NCBI GenBank assembly: GCA_037176705.1
Contig: CM073886.1
Span: 129,858,001-129,922,000 of the forward strand
Source of the DNA: Molossus alvarezi
Taxonomy: Eukaryota > Chordata > Mammalia > Chiroptera > Molossidae
Length of the DNA: 64,000 nucleotides
Reading direction: 5' to 3'
Every line of letters starts with the position of its first letter. Position 1 is the first letter of the stretch. This document shows positions 22,241 to 34,098 of this stretch, in pieces. Position numbers and translations under genes: made by a program. Under the pieces are notes generated by a model, which worked only from the letters and a program-made list of their open reading frames with translations, searched no databases and was not told the DNA's origin.

Positions 22241-22244
22241 CAGC

Positions 22245-23396
22245 AGAAAGGAGAGAGATGGATACAGGTGATCACTGCACTCATCACAAACCCTGTGGGG
22301 CTTCAAGTTTGGGCCTGATTCTCTCTCTCGCTAGTTGTGTTGCCCCTCATCCTCAACTCATTTCATTTCCACAGATTTCTCTCTTCCATTGTAAGTGACT
22401 TCCTGGCAGTGACTGGTTCTGTTCCCCCTGTACCGGTCACGGTATCTGACACATAATCCGATGCTCGTTGAATATGTCTGGGATGACTGAATGAATAAAT
22501 CAGCAAATAAAGACCCGCATGCGCACAAGCACTCGCTGTGGTTAAACACACCTTTCCCTTTTCTCTTTCTGCCTTTAGTTCCTAGGGCCCTCCACGGGCA
22601 GCTGAGCGCAGGACTTCTCCGTTCCCATCTTACCATTTTTCTCGCAGCTAATTTTAACCATATGACCCAATTCAGACTGCTCTGATCTTATCAGGAAAGT
22701 TGTCTGAACATTTTGGTATTTCCACCTGAGAACAAGCTCCTGGACTTGGGTGTCTGCCCTTTCCTCTTCCCAGGGAACACCGACCTGCCTGCGAGCCAGC
22801 TCCCAGTGGACAGACGGTGTGCGCTGCGCACGACAGAGCCTGGAGAGAGGGACTCTGGACTCTGAATGACAGCACGTAGCACGGCCATCTCTCAGCCTGG
22901 ACCACCCAACTGGAACAAGAGACGGAAGTAAATGTCTATTTCATTTAAACTGTTTCATTTGGGAATCTTGGTTATAGCAGCTTAACTTGTATGTTAACTA
23001 ATATCCTTTGCTAGTATACGCAGGTGAGTGTGTAGTATATACCTGCAATTACATGCCTATGAACTGACTTCAAAGGGAAAGGAAGAAAACTATCTAAATG
23101 ACCCCATTGAAAAGACTCCTTTGCTGTCGTTGACTTCACATGTGAACACATGATGCTTAGGTAACAATTTGCCATTTTCCAGACTTAAAAAACTAGTACT
23201 ATGCAGTAAAGAGTCGAAAGTTTGTGACTTAATCTTTATGGGCCTCATTTTCAAAGTCTACAATTTGAGCTCTAAAATTATATTTATTTTTGAAATTCTA
23301 ATATGCTTCCTAATATTATAGTAATATAAAAATCTAGAGATAACTTCCTAATGAGCCTGCATATAAAATATTTCTGCACTTAACCACAGGGCTCAT
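22245..23396. other. Unique sequence, possible L2/MIR end
   Basis: At about 22400-22500 the plus strand reads like a degraded L2 or MIR 3' end (GTATCTGACACATAATCC, then GCTCGTTGAATATGTCTGGGATGACTGAATGAATAAAT-like text, only partly quoted). Certainty is low. No gene is recognised in the remainder. Confidence 0.35.
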
Positions 23397-23411
23397 TAGA
23401 AAGAACTAGAT

Positions 23412-23678
23412 ACACCCTAGCCAGTGTGGCTCAGCAGTTACAGCATCGGCCTGAGGACCAAAGAGTCACGGGTTCAATTCTGGTCAAGGGCACGGACCTC
23501 AGTTGCAGTTCGTCCTCGGCCCTGGTCAGGGTCGTGCGGGAGGCAGCCACTCGATGTGTCCCTCTTGCATTGATGTTTCTCTCTCTCTCTCCCCTCATCC
23601 CTCCCACTCTGTCTGAAGATAAACAGAAAAATATCCTTGGGTGAGGATTCAATAAATAAATAAATAATAAAAGAAAAA
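23412..23678 (+). mobile_element. VES-type SINE, subtype A
   Basis: Head ACACCCTAGCCAGTGTGGCT, TCTCTC body and tail TATCCTTGGGTGAGGATTCA followed by AAAT repeats. Perfect 14-bp TSD AGAAAGAACTAGAT at 23398-23411 and 23679-23692. Confidence 0.94.
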
Positions 23679-23692
23679 AGAAAGAACTAGAT

Positions 23693-24157
23693 GCGTGCTT
23701 AGAGTATTCCCTCTATAGGCAATCATGAACATGTTACCTTATATTCTGTTATTTAGGAAGTTAAATAACGAGATTAGTAGTCATCTTAACAAGTCTTTTT
23801 CTCTTGTGAATCTTTGTTTGAGCTCCCATCTCTGTACTGTGTGTAAGACCACCCAAAGAGCCCTCACACTAGCATAGATGTCAGGAGGGCAATTAGACTT
23901 CTCCGTTCTCTTCTAAATCTGACTAGAAAACTGTTCACGTCCGAGTTGAGAATAGTAATTGTACTTCCAGGTGTATCAAAGATGTACATTCTTTGTTTTC
24001 AGTTCTTGCAATCTTTGTCATCCCAAAATTACTATAAAAATCTATAAACATTATAATAATTTATACAAGGCAACTGTAGTAGTGGTAGTTCAGTGGTTAA
24101 TACAAGGAGGTTTAAGACATGCTTTCCATCTTTAAGGTGCCGGCAGAATCACGAAAA
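23693..24157. other. Unique sequence
   Basis: Nothing recognisable between two same-strand SINEs. Confidence 0.45.
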
Positions 24158-24171
24158 ATAAAACACACACA

Positions 24172-24432
24172 GCCCTGGCCAGTTTGGCTCAGCGGTTAGA
24201 GCATCGGCCTGTGGTCCAGAGAGTCTCGGGTTCGGTTCCCGCTAAGGGCACGTACCTCGGTTGCAGTTTGTCCCCAGCCCTGGTTGGTCATGCGGGTGGC
24301 AGCCACTCGATGTGTCCCTTTCACGTTGATGCTTCTCTCTCTCTCTCTCTCCCTCCCACTCTGTCTGAACAAAAAAAAAAAAAAAGGAAAAATGTCCTCG
24401 AGTAAGGATAAAAAATAAAATAAATAAATAAA
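24172..24432 (+). mobile_element. VES-type SINE, young subtype A
   Basis: Head AGCCCTGGCCAGTTTGGCTC, B-box-like GGTTCGGTTCCCGC, TCTCTC body and tail TGTCCTCGAGTAAGGATAAA followed by AAAT units. Flanks AAATAAAACACA and AAATAGAACACA (from about 24158 and 24429) are a probable TSD. Confidence 0.92.
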
Positions 24433-24464
24433 TAGAACACAAGTCAAGATGAAAGGCGATGATA

Positions 24465-24671
24465 CAGCTTGGCCGGTGAGGCTCAGTAGATGAGCATCGA
24501 CCCATGCACCAAGAGGTTGCCGGTTTGATTCTTGGTCAGGGAAATGCCCAGGTTGTGGGCTGGATCCCCAGTGGAGGATGTGTGGGAGGCAGCTGGTTGA
24601 TATTCTCTCTCATCGGTGTTTCTATCTCTCTCTCTCAAATCAATAAAGAAAAAAAATTAAAAAAAAAAAAA
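24465..24671 (+). mobile_element. VES-type SINE, subtype B
   Basis: Head AGCTTGGCCGGTGAGGCTCA, B-box-like GGTTTGATTCTTGG, short TCTCTC body and tail TCAAATCAATAAAGAAAAAA. TSD AAAGGCGATGATA (24452-24464) versus AAAGGCAATGATA (24672-24684). It begins about 30 bp after the preceding subtype A copy. Confidence 0.92.
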
Positions 24672-24912
24672 AAAGGCAATGATAAGATCTTTTCACGGGA
24701 GGAGCTCAGGTATGAGACAGATGCACGTGAAATGGGGAAGCTGATGTTTTCACAGACTGTGGGGATTTGAAGTGGAGCCAGGTAGAAACGCTTACATCCT
24801 ATTCACAGTAGCCTGGTGTCAGGGAAGGTGTGAGCTTGTGGAATATAGGCTTCAGGGATCGTTTGGGGCCAAATCAAGGGAGTTCTTAAAAACAAACTTG
24901 AGGAGTATGAGT

Positions 24913-24943
24913 TTCATTCATTCATTCATTCCCCCCCCCCCCC
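24913..24943. repeat. (TTCA)n followed by a 13-base C run
   Basis: Four or five ATTC units run directly into thirteen cytosines. Confidence 0.9.
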
Positions 24944-25239
24944 AAGGAAGGAATGTACATGAATATCAGCTTTTTAGGAAGATGAATTTCAAAGGGATTC
25001 GAGAAGACCAATCAAAGCCAGATAATCAAATTGGGGCAAAATTGCAGTTACCCAGACAGGAGCGGGGGATGTGGGTTTAAAGGAGAGGAAATCACAGGAT
25101 GCACGACTCCTGGAACCCTGGTCCATTGACAAGAACTTAGTGTTCTTTCCAATGTTCCCGGCACTGCCCTGCCTTAACTGAGCACTGTCTTCTCGTCGTT
25201 AACCCTGAATCTCGGAGAATTCTTATTTTGTCAGTCATA

Positions 25240-25500
25240 CCAGTGAAAGTAGTGGTGGCTGTCATTTGACAATAACTTTTGCTGATCACTTATTATGAAA
25301 GTAACATGTGGTACTGCATGTAAATTTCATTTGAACCTTATGAATTTGTGTTCTTACAGGTGCATTGGATTCTCACATCAACCAAATGAGTTAGTCATTG
25401 TTGTTGTTTGGACCTCCACTCGAGGAAACTGAGGCATAGAGAACTTGACGTGCCCGAGGTTGGAAGAGCGGCATGAGGCAGAGCTGGGGTTCAACCACCT
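25240..25500 (+). mobile_element. MIR element (ancient SINE)
   Basis: The order of conserved MIR features is clear: TTTTGCTGATCACTTATTATG near 25280, TTGTTGTTTGGACCTCCACT, then GAGGAAACTGAGGCATAGAG at 25421-25441, CTTGACGTGCCCGAGGTTGG and GCAGAGCTGGGGTTCAACC. The GAGGAAACTGAGGC string is the most diagnostic. Confidence 0.82.
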
Positions 25501-27249
25501 GTGAGCTGCTACACAGGGGTACCCCTCATGTCTTAGGAAACAGTCTCAGGAAATAGATACATTCCCACTTGAAAGAGAAGAAAAATGGCACACAGAAGGG
25601 CAGTTTGCCCATGGTACCTACACAGGAGAGAAAGTCAGGATTGGAAGCTGGTTCTGTGACCGCAGTGTTGACACTCAACCTTTGTACTTTCCATGGAGAG
25701 AGGAGGCAACACTGTGGGGTCCCCCTGGGTCCCTAGTCACATTGTCAAGAGATTGTTCTAAAATCCTTTCCTGCTTAATTTATGAACTTGGTCAACAACC
25801 CAAAGTGTCCCACATCTGTAACCTGATATTTTGAGATTCTTTCTTGGCATCCGCCACTCCCTTGCCCTGTCCCTCCCATCTACTGAACACTGCCTTTGAC
25901 TAGAAGCTGACAGCAGTTGCTTAATCACATTTTGTAAATACTCAGCGACGGTTCCTTTCTTGTTTCACTTCATACCCAAATCCCATCGGCTGCCCAGCCC
26001 GGCCTTTCGGTAGCAATTTCCTCGCGCCATCCAGACATTTGTTACAGTTTACCCGTTACTCTGTGCCCTGGCTCAGCCTAACTACCAATTTTCTCTAATT
26101 CTATGCTCAGGCAGTGTGGCTGTAGCTGGAGAAAATGACAGAATCAGGTGCATTGTCTTCACGAGAAATGTATGATTTCCAATCTAAGTTTCACCCTTGA
26201 TACGACACGGTAATTCTGAAAAAGTCATTTCGCTCATTTATCTCATTTTCAAGTTTCCAAATACGTGCAGAAGCTGTTGCAAATGGCTTCTGCTGTTCTG
26301 AAGCTGCCGATTATTTTCTCATCCCTTTAACTCTTAATCCCGAATGCAGTGGAAAATTAAAATGGTGCACTTCTTAGTTGTACTGCTGATTGTTTATCTC
26401 TTCTCCAACCCCTTTATTTCATCCTACCCCCATCCCTCTCCTCCAAGCAGAGATAACCTTTCTCCCAAGTTTCATTCTTCCCTCGGGGTCTGAGCATTAG
26501 GTTATCTGTTCTCTTTTGCATCATAAATCTCCCATTCATTTTTAATGAGTCTCTTGTTTTTGCTCAAACACATCCTCAGCCACTCTTCCCTGAAAGGAAA
26601 AACAAATCTGCCCCCGATCTGGGTGCTGGTAAGACTAAGAGCCAGAGTTGGCAGCTCTGCCCAGACCATAAGTTCAGACTTACACCTGAACCACTGACCT
26701 GTCTTAGCTCTTCTCACAAAACGCTTCCTAGACGTCTCCAGGTCTTTCCCAACTCCCCTCTTACGTTCCGTTTGCTCCTTACAGATTTGAATTGCTTTTC
26801 AGCCCACGAGCTCAGCATTCCCTCCTGTATTCTAGGCTGCCTTGTTGTTGTGTTACAGCGTAGACTCCGTCTGAAGGCTTCTCCATCCATCTGCCATCCC
26901 GAGTCCTTTCTTCATTAAACTCTCACATCTGTCCCAAGGGTGGTTTATTTGTGGCGCCTTCGCTTACACTGTCTGAGATGGTCCCTTCTCTTGTGGTCTG
27001 GTTTTAGTCTCTGCCCCCTACCGAAACTACTCTTCCTAGAGAAATCAGTGACCTTCGAGGTGAGTTCCCAGATCAAATTCTCTCGTGTTATGTTTTCTCT
27101 CTTTGTGCTGTGTGTTCAAAATCATCTTTCTCCAACATTTCTTTTTTTCTGGGTTCTTTGATGATGCTGTCATTTATTAATTAGTTCTGAAAGCGTTTGA
27201 GGGTGTTTGCTATTACTGCCAATGTATTAGGCTTAAGAATAGAAAGATG

Positions 27250-27410
27250 GTCTGGCCAATGTGGTGGTTGAGCATCGACCCACGCAGCAAGAGGTCGCTG
27301 GTTCGATTCCCAGTCGGGGCACATGCCCAGGTTGTGGGCCAAATCTCCAGTGAGGGGCATGCAGGAAGTGGCCGGTCGATGTTCTCTCTCATCGATGTTT
27401 CTCTCTCAAA

Positions 27411-27449
<39 letters not shown>

Positions 27450-27454
27450 ACAAA
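27250..27454 (+). mobile_element. VES-type SINE, subtype B, with (AAAT)n tail
   Basis: Head GTCTGGCCAATGTGGTGGTT (shortened around the A box), B-box-like GGTTCGATTCCCAG, TCTCTC body and an expanded (AAAT)n tail at about 27408-27450. TSD AAGAATAGAAAGATG (27235-27249) versus AAGAATAGGAAAATG (27455-27469). Confidence 0.92.
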
Positions 27455-27469
27455 AAGAATAGGAAAATG

Positions 27470-28019
27470 AACCAGAGTAGATACCCTCCCTGTCCTGAAG
27501 AAATTGATGGTTGGATGAGGGAGAGAGACCAGAAAATCAACTTCTGTAATATAATGTCTTAAGTGCTATAACAGAGCATGAAGAATCCTGGGGGCGGGGG
27601 GGTACGGTAGTACAAAACGGACAAAAAGACAGTGTCCCGGGCTGGGAAAGCGTGATTTATCTTTTATTGCTGCTCCTTGAATATCAGCATTCTCCAGACT
27701 TACCTTTTCGCCTTCCCCTCCTTTCCCCACGCTCCCCAGAGTTCTCACCTTCCTCATGCGCAACTCAGTCCAGCAGCTGCCTCCGTCCGCCAGATGCAAG
27801 GCCAGTTGTTGCCTCCTGTGATTCCTTCAGTTCCTTAAAGAGACATGCTCATTCGCTCTCCCAGTCAACCTATGTTCCCTCCTAAGGCCTTTCTTGGCTG
27901 ATAGGCTTATTCATTCAGTCCCCAAGTTAGTGACCACACATTAGTCTAAATTCCTACCACACTGTTTATCTTTTGCATCTCCAGTTAAGTAGTAATAAGT
28001 TACTTAAAGACAGACACTT
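27470..28019. other. Unique sequence
   Basis: No gene recognised. Opposing short open frames at 27566-27885 lack a recognisable domain. Confidence 0.45.
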
Positions 28020-28035
28020 TGTTCCTTTCATTTTT

Positions 28036-28077
28036 TTAAAATATTTTTTCTTTATTGATTTTAGAGAGAGAGAGAAC

Positions 28078-28125
<48 letters not shown>

Positions 28126-28276
28126 TTGATGAGCGAGAACATCGATTGGCTGCCTCCTGCATGCCCCCCACAGGGAATCGGGCCCACAACCTGGGCATGT
28201 GCCCTGACTGGGAATCGAACTGGCGACCTCTTGGTGGCTGGGTCAATGCTCAACCACTGAGCCACACCAGTTGGGC
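28036..28276 (-). mobile_element. VES-type SINE, subtype B
   Basis: Tail TTTCTTTATTGATTTTAGAG, a long (GA)n body, two B-box-like segments and the head CCCAACTGGTGTGGCTCAGT on the minus strand. Perfect 16-bp TSD TGTTCCTTTCATTTTT at 28020-28035 and 28277-28292. Confidence 0.95.
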
Positions 28277-28292
28277 TGTTCCTTTCATTTTT

Positions 28293-29238
28293 GATTGAAC
28301 TCTGGCATTTCAAAGCTTAATGATATTTGTAAATAAATATACAAAGATGAGGAAGCCGATTAAGCATTATTAGCCACGTATTAGGAATCACAGGAGATGT
28401 TCAGGTTTGAGTCTTGGCAATGGGGAGAAAGGTCACGCCATCAATATTGAGTGAGGGTAAGAGAAACCATACACTTGTGGTTTGTTTTGACTATTTTTTT
28501 TTTGGTGTGAGGCTTCGGTGAGGTCTGCAAGTAGAACAATCCAGACCGTATTTGGAAATACCGCTTTGGACCTAACAAAGACGTTGGAGAGTGTGCTCAC
28601 CTAAAGGGATGGGAGTGGTACCTTCGAACTCGGATGCAGGGAAACAGAAAAAGAAAAGTGGCTGAAGACTTTTAACAGTGATGAATGGTACCACTGGGTA
28701 CTACTCATAGGCAGAGAGACACTCAGGGGGATTTTAGATACACAGTTTGGGGCTGAAATTGAGTATCTAAGTGGCAAAGTCCCTGCCTATTTGACTGGAC
28801 AATTAAGGAGAAGCCAGGGAGACACTGTTGAACTGAAACCCACCTTGTCACAAAAATCAAAGGTGGTGAGCAGACTGGTGTTTGGTGTGACGAACCTGGT
28901 CAGTAAGTGGTGTGCCCTGCTCACTGCTGTATAGAACAGCCGAGAAGAGAGACTTTTGTAAGGAGGTGCTCAACCCCATTCAAAGAATTAAAACTCAGCC
29001 TGAATGAAGAGGAAGGAGGAACACCAATCGACTGTCCCATTTGACTGAATGACCCTGTGGAATGATGGGGAGCAGTTAGGTAACAGGTTACGGAGAGACC
29101 AATGGTCCAAGTGGTGAACAGAAGGTACCTTGAAGACGTTTGGCAGAAATGAAAGGAGACATATGAAATACTCAAGGAGGAACAAAGTGAAAGTATTTTT
29201 AGTGTATTTTAATTTTCTTTGCTCCCTGCCCCCTTTTC
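28293..29238. other. Unassigned sequence, possibly an old repeat
   Basis: Purine-rich on the plus strand, with no recognisable gene. The even texture without simple repeats could be a degraded ancient transposable element, but I cannot name a family. Confidence 0.3.
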
Positions 29239-29248
29239 TTTCTTATTT

Positions 29249-29440
29249 AAAATAATTTTTTTTTTCTTTATTGATTTTAGAGAGAGAAAGGGAGAAGGGG
29301 AGAGAGATAGAAACATCCATGAGAGAGAACATTGACTGGCGTCTCCTGCATGCCCCTCACTGGGGATTTGGCCCACAATCTAGGCATGTGCCCTGACCAG
29401 GAATCGAACCGGCGACCGCTTGGTGCCACACTGGCTGGGC
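29249..29440 (-). mobile_element. VES-type SINE, subtype B, A box deleted
   Basis: Tail, GA body and B-box region are as in other subtype B copies. At the head the plus strand jumps from GACCGCTTGGTGC directly to CACACTGGCTGGGC, losing about 20 bp that contain the A box. TSD TTTCTTATTT at 29239-29248 and 29441-29450. Confidence 0.9.
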
Positions 29441-29450
29441 TTTCTTATTT

Positions 29451-30188
29451 TTTTTTTATTTAGTGGGGATGAGGTATGAAAGGGAGTCTTACTCTTTTCG
29501 CAGGTAGCTAGGAAGCAGGTAGAGTAGAAGAGAAAGATGAAAAGGGATAATCGAGCATGAACCCAACTTAATGAATCGCTACCTTGGAAAGGACTGTTGG
29601 GTTAAACACGGTCCAGGCGGTGTTGGGGGAGCCTGTTCACTGGACCAGGCGACAAACAGTTATTTCTTCAGGGCAGAATGCTGCTCCGGTGGCCTGTGTC
29701 CAGGATTCTAAGGAGATTATTTTTTCTCGTAAATGGAGTATGTTCGTGCATGGAGAGATGTAATCCTACCCCTGACCTTTACATACTTCACTTTGTGGTT
29801 TTAAGGGATATGGGTCAAGGCAGTCAATAGGAACCTGGGGAGCTAGCTGGGCACATGGTAAACATGATTTCCAACCTTGACCATTCCAGCATTTCTTTGT
29901 TGACAGGTTACTCGGGGAGCACAAAGTTAGTATTTGTGTAGGCGCAAACCACAGGGATTTATCAAGTGTAAAAAAATTATTAAAATCTGTAGAAACTGAA
30001 AGAATTATGTTTATATTTTATTGTAAATTGCCTTTGTGAATACTAATTCATGGACGTTATTGTTATCTATCAACCTTTCTAACTGAAGATCCCTAACAAA
30101 ACAGAGAATTGGCTGGTGTGTTTTATCTGATTGGCAGCACACCTATAGTTAGGTATGTTCTCCTGTTTAAGGTAAATTTTTAAAAATT
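29451..30188. other. Unique sequence
   Basis: No gene or repeat family recognised. Confidence 0.45.
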
Positions 30189-30190
30189 TG

Positions 30191-30412
30191 CCCTAGCCGG
30201 TGTGGCTCAGTGGATTGAATGTCATCCCATAGACTGAGAGTTTCCAGTTGGACTCCCGGTAAGGACACATGCCCAGGTTGGGGCTCCATGCCCAGTAGGG
30301 GGCTCAACCCCCAGTAGAGGGCATACAGGAGGCAGCCTATCGATGTTTCTCTCTCACATCAATGTTTCTATCTCTCTCTCCCTCCCTCTCTCTCTAAAAA
30401 ATCAATTTAAAA
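30191..30412 (+). mobile_element. VES-type SINE, older variant
   Basis: Head GCCCTAGCCGGTGTGGCTCA, B-box-like GTTGGACTCCCGGTAAGG, an internal partial duplication (GCCCAGTAGGGG and CCCCCAGTAGAGG), TCTCTC body and tail TAAAAAATCAATTTAAAA. ATTTTTAAA-like sequence on both sides is a probable TSD. Confidence 0.87.
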
Positions 30413-30419
30413 AAGCATT

Positions 30420-33400
30420 TTTAAATTTTTTTATTTATTATTAAGCAACATACTTGGGTGTTTCTCTGACTATTTAACAAATTCATTCCAGAATCCACAT
30501 TTATTTTTAAATACTTTTATAAAACTATAATTTAATTTAATAATAACTCATTCCCACATGCATGTATCTCTTTAGGCCTATAAGATGCCTATGGCTGGTT
30601 TAAGCTGGTTCTCCACAAAACGTTAACATAATGATACCACATGATGAAAACAATCTTTTGCTCAATACTGAAATATGGTCACACTCAAGAAATTACAAGT
30701 TTTTTCATGACTTAGAAATATATGCTTTCCTGACCCAGAAAAATGCCTAGAACTTTGTAAAAACATTCAATTCTTAAGGAAAAAAGTGGTTGTTTCTTGG
30801 TGCTGTCATCATTTATAAAGAGATTAATGGAAGTTGACAACATGTACCATTTATGTGTCAGGATGGCTAGCAAAATCTTTTGATATGCAGAATTCTTTGT
30901 CAGGTAACACATTTGCATTTCTCTCTTCATCTTTAAGTGGGTCTTTCCACAGTGGGTCATTCCTGCCTGTCTCTGAGAACAGGGCTTAACACAGTTCAGG
31001 CCTGTGAATTTGGCATTCTTCTGTTATTCCCCTTTCTTAAAAACACTCAACAAATCTCATTTTTAGAATGCCCATGAAACCTTTCTCTGCAGCAGCACAA
31101 TGACAATGAGGTTGAAATGGCTCCATGGACAGAGTCTAGTCTCCAGTATGAACACGTGGGACTTGACCTCAGTATTTGTTTAATTCTTCCAGTTTGGTGT
31201 CCACCTCATTTCAGTTTAAATCTACTATATATCGAATATCAAATGTATAACTTATAGTATAATATCAAAAATTCAAAAGTTGACTCACCAAAATCATGTT
31301 ACCAAGCACTTTCAAGGAGTTTAGAACTTCAACATCTCACAATGTAGACAAAATCAACAAATCAACAAGCCAACGAAGAACAACCTTTTTTTGCTATTCC
31401 AATCTTGCTATATTTTTTTTTATTGTCTTATAGGTCTTTAGGATGGTTCAGTTTTGTTAGAAGATACATCCTTGAAATTAGCTAGGAGTAATTTCTTCAG
31501 AATCCATTTCTTGGAGCATCATCAGTGAATTCAATCCTAGCTATGTTTTCTGAGATTTGTAATAGTTAATACAATTCCTGCTCATTGTCAAAGTCACTAT
31601 GCTTATATTTTGGTGAGGTGTACAATTGGGAGTCTATACTGAGTGTTATAAGAAATCAGAAGAGAGAACACACTTTTGGACCATATTTCTTTGGTGTACT
31701 GTTTATTTAAAGACCTGTGTTTCTGACATTCTAATTGCATATGTAAATCATCAGTTCCTTTGTTACATTTTGTACAATGGACCGTCTGTTATCTCTTTGG
31801 GAAGTACTACCTCAATATTTTTAGAACAATAGGTCATTCAATGATTTCTTCCTTGACCAGGAGGAATAAAATTGTACTCATATGATTTCAAACCCAGATG
31901 AGTTTCTAAAACATTTAGGGCACAAACTTTTTTATGTAAATGGAGATACATTTCAGTGTGTTTACTATTGCAATTCTTAGAGTAGTTCAGATATTTCAGG
32001 AAAAATAACTGTGCACCTAACTACCAGTGATTAAATATATTTGCCAACTTCTCAAATTCAACTTGCAATTCTTTTTATAACTGCATCTAACTTTGCATAC
32101 ATTTTATTTGGATATATTTCATAAGAAACAATAAGTCATTTTTAAAAAGTCGTTTTTGTTTATAGCACATAGAAAATGCTTTTAAGTTATCTTGATTAAA
32201 GGACAGATATTTTTTGGCTTTGCCAAACACGTCTTCTGCAACCGGCAGCGAAAGGGTTACTTCCCGGGAGAAGTTCGGAGTCGCTCAGCCTTTCCCAGTG
32301 GCTCGGTATCTTTAGCAGTAAGTGTGGAAGCCAACTCGGAAGAAACACGTTTGAAGTGGCAGAACTAATCATGCAGAAGCGATTTTCGCTTTTCTCTCCA
32401 GGCCCAGCTCAAGCATGATGACATTGGCTGCATGGACCAAGGTCAATTTACTGTGAAAAGCCAGCTCTAGGCTCCAGCTTACGGACTTTTCTCTTGCACA
32501 GCTAAAACCAGGATTTGCTCTATTGCTTACACGACAGAATGGGCAAAATCGAGTGGACAATTCAATTAGGACGCACCCCTGTGTGTCACTAGGTTTTTGT
32601 TTTTTTAAAACTGTTTCAGATAATCAGCCTGTAACTAGATCTCACGACTTCTCCCAGCCCTGGGAATGAAGTAGAAATGCTTGGTTATTCATGGGCTGTT
32701 CCATAAAGGTTATTTTTTAGGGTTTTCAAGTTCAATCAGTAAGAATCTGCTTCAATGTTGGTTTTCTTTTATTCCACTTAATTATATTTTGGCTTTAAAA
32801 TGGAAGACTTCTCTCAGAAATATACACACACTGTCTTTACAACAATATAGCGTATTCCCAGCATGAAAGAACTTTCTGGTTTAGCATTTGTGTAATGTGC
32901 CACACAAATGTTTGTTACCCCTAATACAGGAGACCCTACCTAAAGATGTTCCTACTTCTGTTGCACTAGATGCAAAATTTTCATTAATGTTTGGAAACGA
33001 TTGTGTTTATGGGAGCAATCATATAAATTGTTTGGCTAATCACAGCGAATAAACGCAATCTATACCCTTTGCCATTCTTTTGGCCTACCTTCTTCTTTTT
33101 GGCTGATGTCCAGAGTAGATTATTCTTATGAAAAATGAAACGAGTATACTTTAATTAGCTGTCCAAGGAGTCAGCCGTCTGGGGCAGCTATGTTTTAGAG
33201 CATTTAACTTTATTAGGTGCATCTGATGGACTCCTTTGGTCACAATTTATATTGATAATGGTGCCAATAATAAATTCTTTTATAATATCATGAAAGTGGG
33301 ATGGAACTTATTCTATAAGCTGAGCCAGAAAGTAAATGAAGATATGATTCAATGTCATTGTTATTATAGTTCATAATAAAAATATACATCCATGCCTGGG

Positions 33401-33740
33401 GCACGGCAGCTCTACAAATTAATGTACTAGTCAACGGTTTTCTGGATCATATTCTGGTGCGCCTGTTGAAATTTTGGCAGGGAATGTCGCTCCATGGTAC
33501 TGACATTTGTTTCTGGACTGTTGTAGAAGCCAGTCTTTAGTGTTTTCATTGGCTTCCTGAGATGCTGAGATGATGCAAAGCTCATTAGTTTCCTGCTGTT
33601 CTTGACCCAATGATCAACAGTGATGCAATGTTCTCTTAGAACTTATGGTGCTGGATAAAGGACAGAGTGAAATATTTGTCTCAGGTCAAAAATGAGGATG
33701 AAGAATATTAGAGATGAGGTGCTTATTTTAAATAAAAGCG
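30420..33740. other. Unique AT-rich sequence, no gene recognised
   Basis: More than 3 kb without SINEs, clearly less repeat-dense than the rest of the window. Open frames are short and have no recognised domain. Parts (about 31000-32100 and 33390-33700) could be degraded ancient transposable elements, but no diagnostic string lets me name one. Confidence 0.4.
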
Positions 33741-33864
33741 CTGACTCATTGATTTTTTTAGTTTAGCTTTATTGTTGAATGCATTACAGATGTTCATTTT
33801 CCCCCCATTGACACCCTCCTCCCCATTCCTGTCCCCCTCCTGCCTCTCCCCACAGTTGTCTGTG

Positions 33865-33867
<3 letters not shown>

Positions 33868-33902
<35 letters not shown>
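33868..33902. repeat. (CA)n microsatellite in a HAL1 3'UTR
   Basis: About seventeen CA units expanded within the 3'UTR of the minus-strand HAL1-like copy, at the place where the other copy reads ATACATAACCAATGG. Confidence 0.92.
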
Positions 33903-33903
<1 letters not shown>

Positions 33904-34098
33904 GTTCTTTGGTTTATTTCTCCCCACCTCCAACCCCTCTCCCATCTGGCAACCAACAAAATTTATCTGTATCTATGAGAATGTTTCTGTTCTGCTTTTT
34001 CATTTTGTTTGTAGATTCAATTGTCGACAGATATGTGTTCATTGCCATTTTGTTTGTTCATATTTTTTATCTTTTGCTTCAAGAAGACCCTTCAACAT

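Larger units (their letters stand above)
24685..27234. other. Unique sequence with MIR-like pieces
   Basis: No gene recognised. The MIR-like element at 25240-25500 is listed separately. A second weaker MIR-like stretch (about 25555-25690, ACACAGAAGGGCAGTTTGCC) lies just downstream. CT-rich sequence dominates 26380-26960. Confidence 0.4.

Noticed and set aside
24184..24260. tRNA-like segments with A and B boxes
   Set aside because: They are SINE heads. The cloverleaf cannot be completed and they run into TCTCTC bodies and A tails, so no true tRNA gene is called.
28293..29238. Possible DNA transposon, Helitron or LTR element as known from vespertilionid bats
   Set aside because: I found no terminal inverted repeats, TTAA or 8-bp target duplications, or Helitron-type ends here or elsewhere in the window that I could support by eye.
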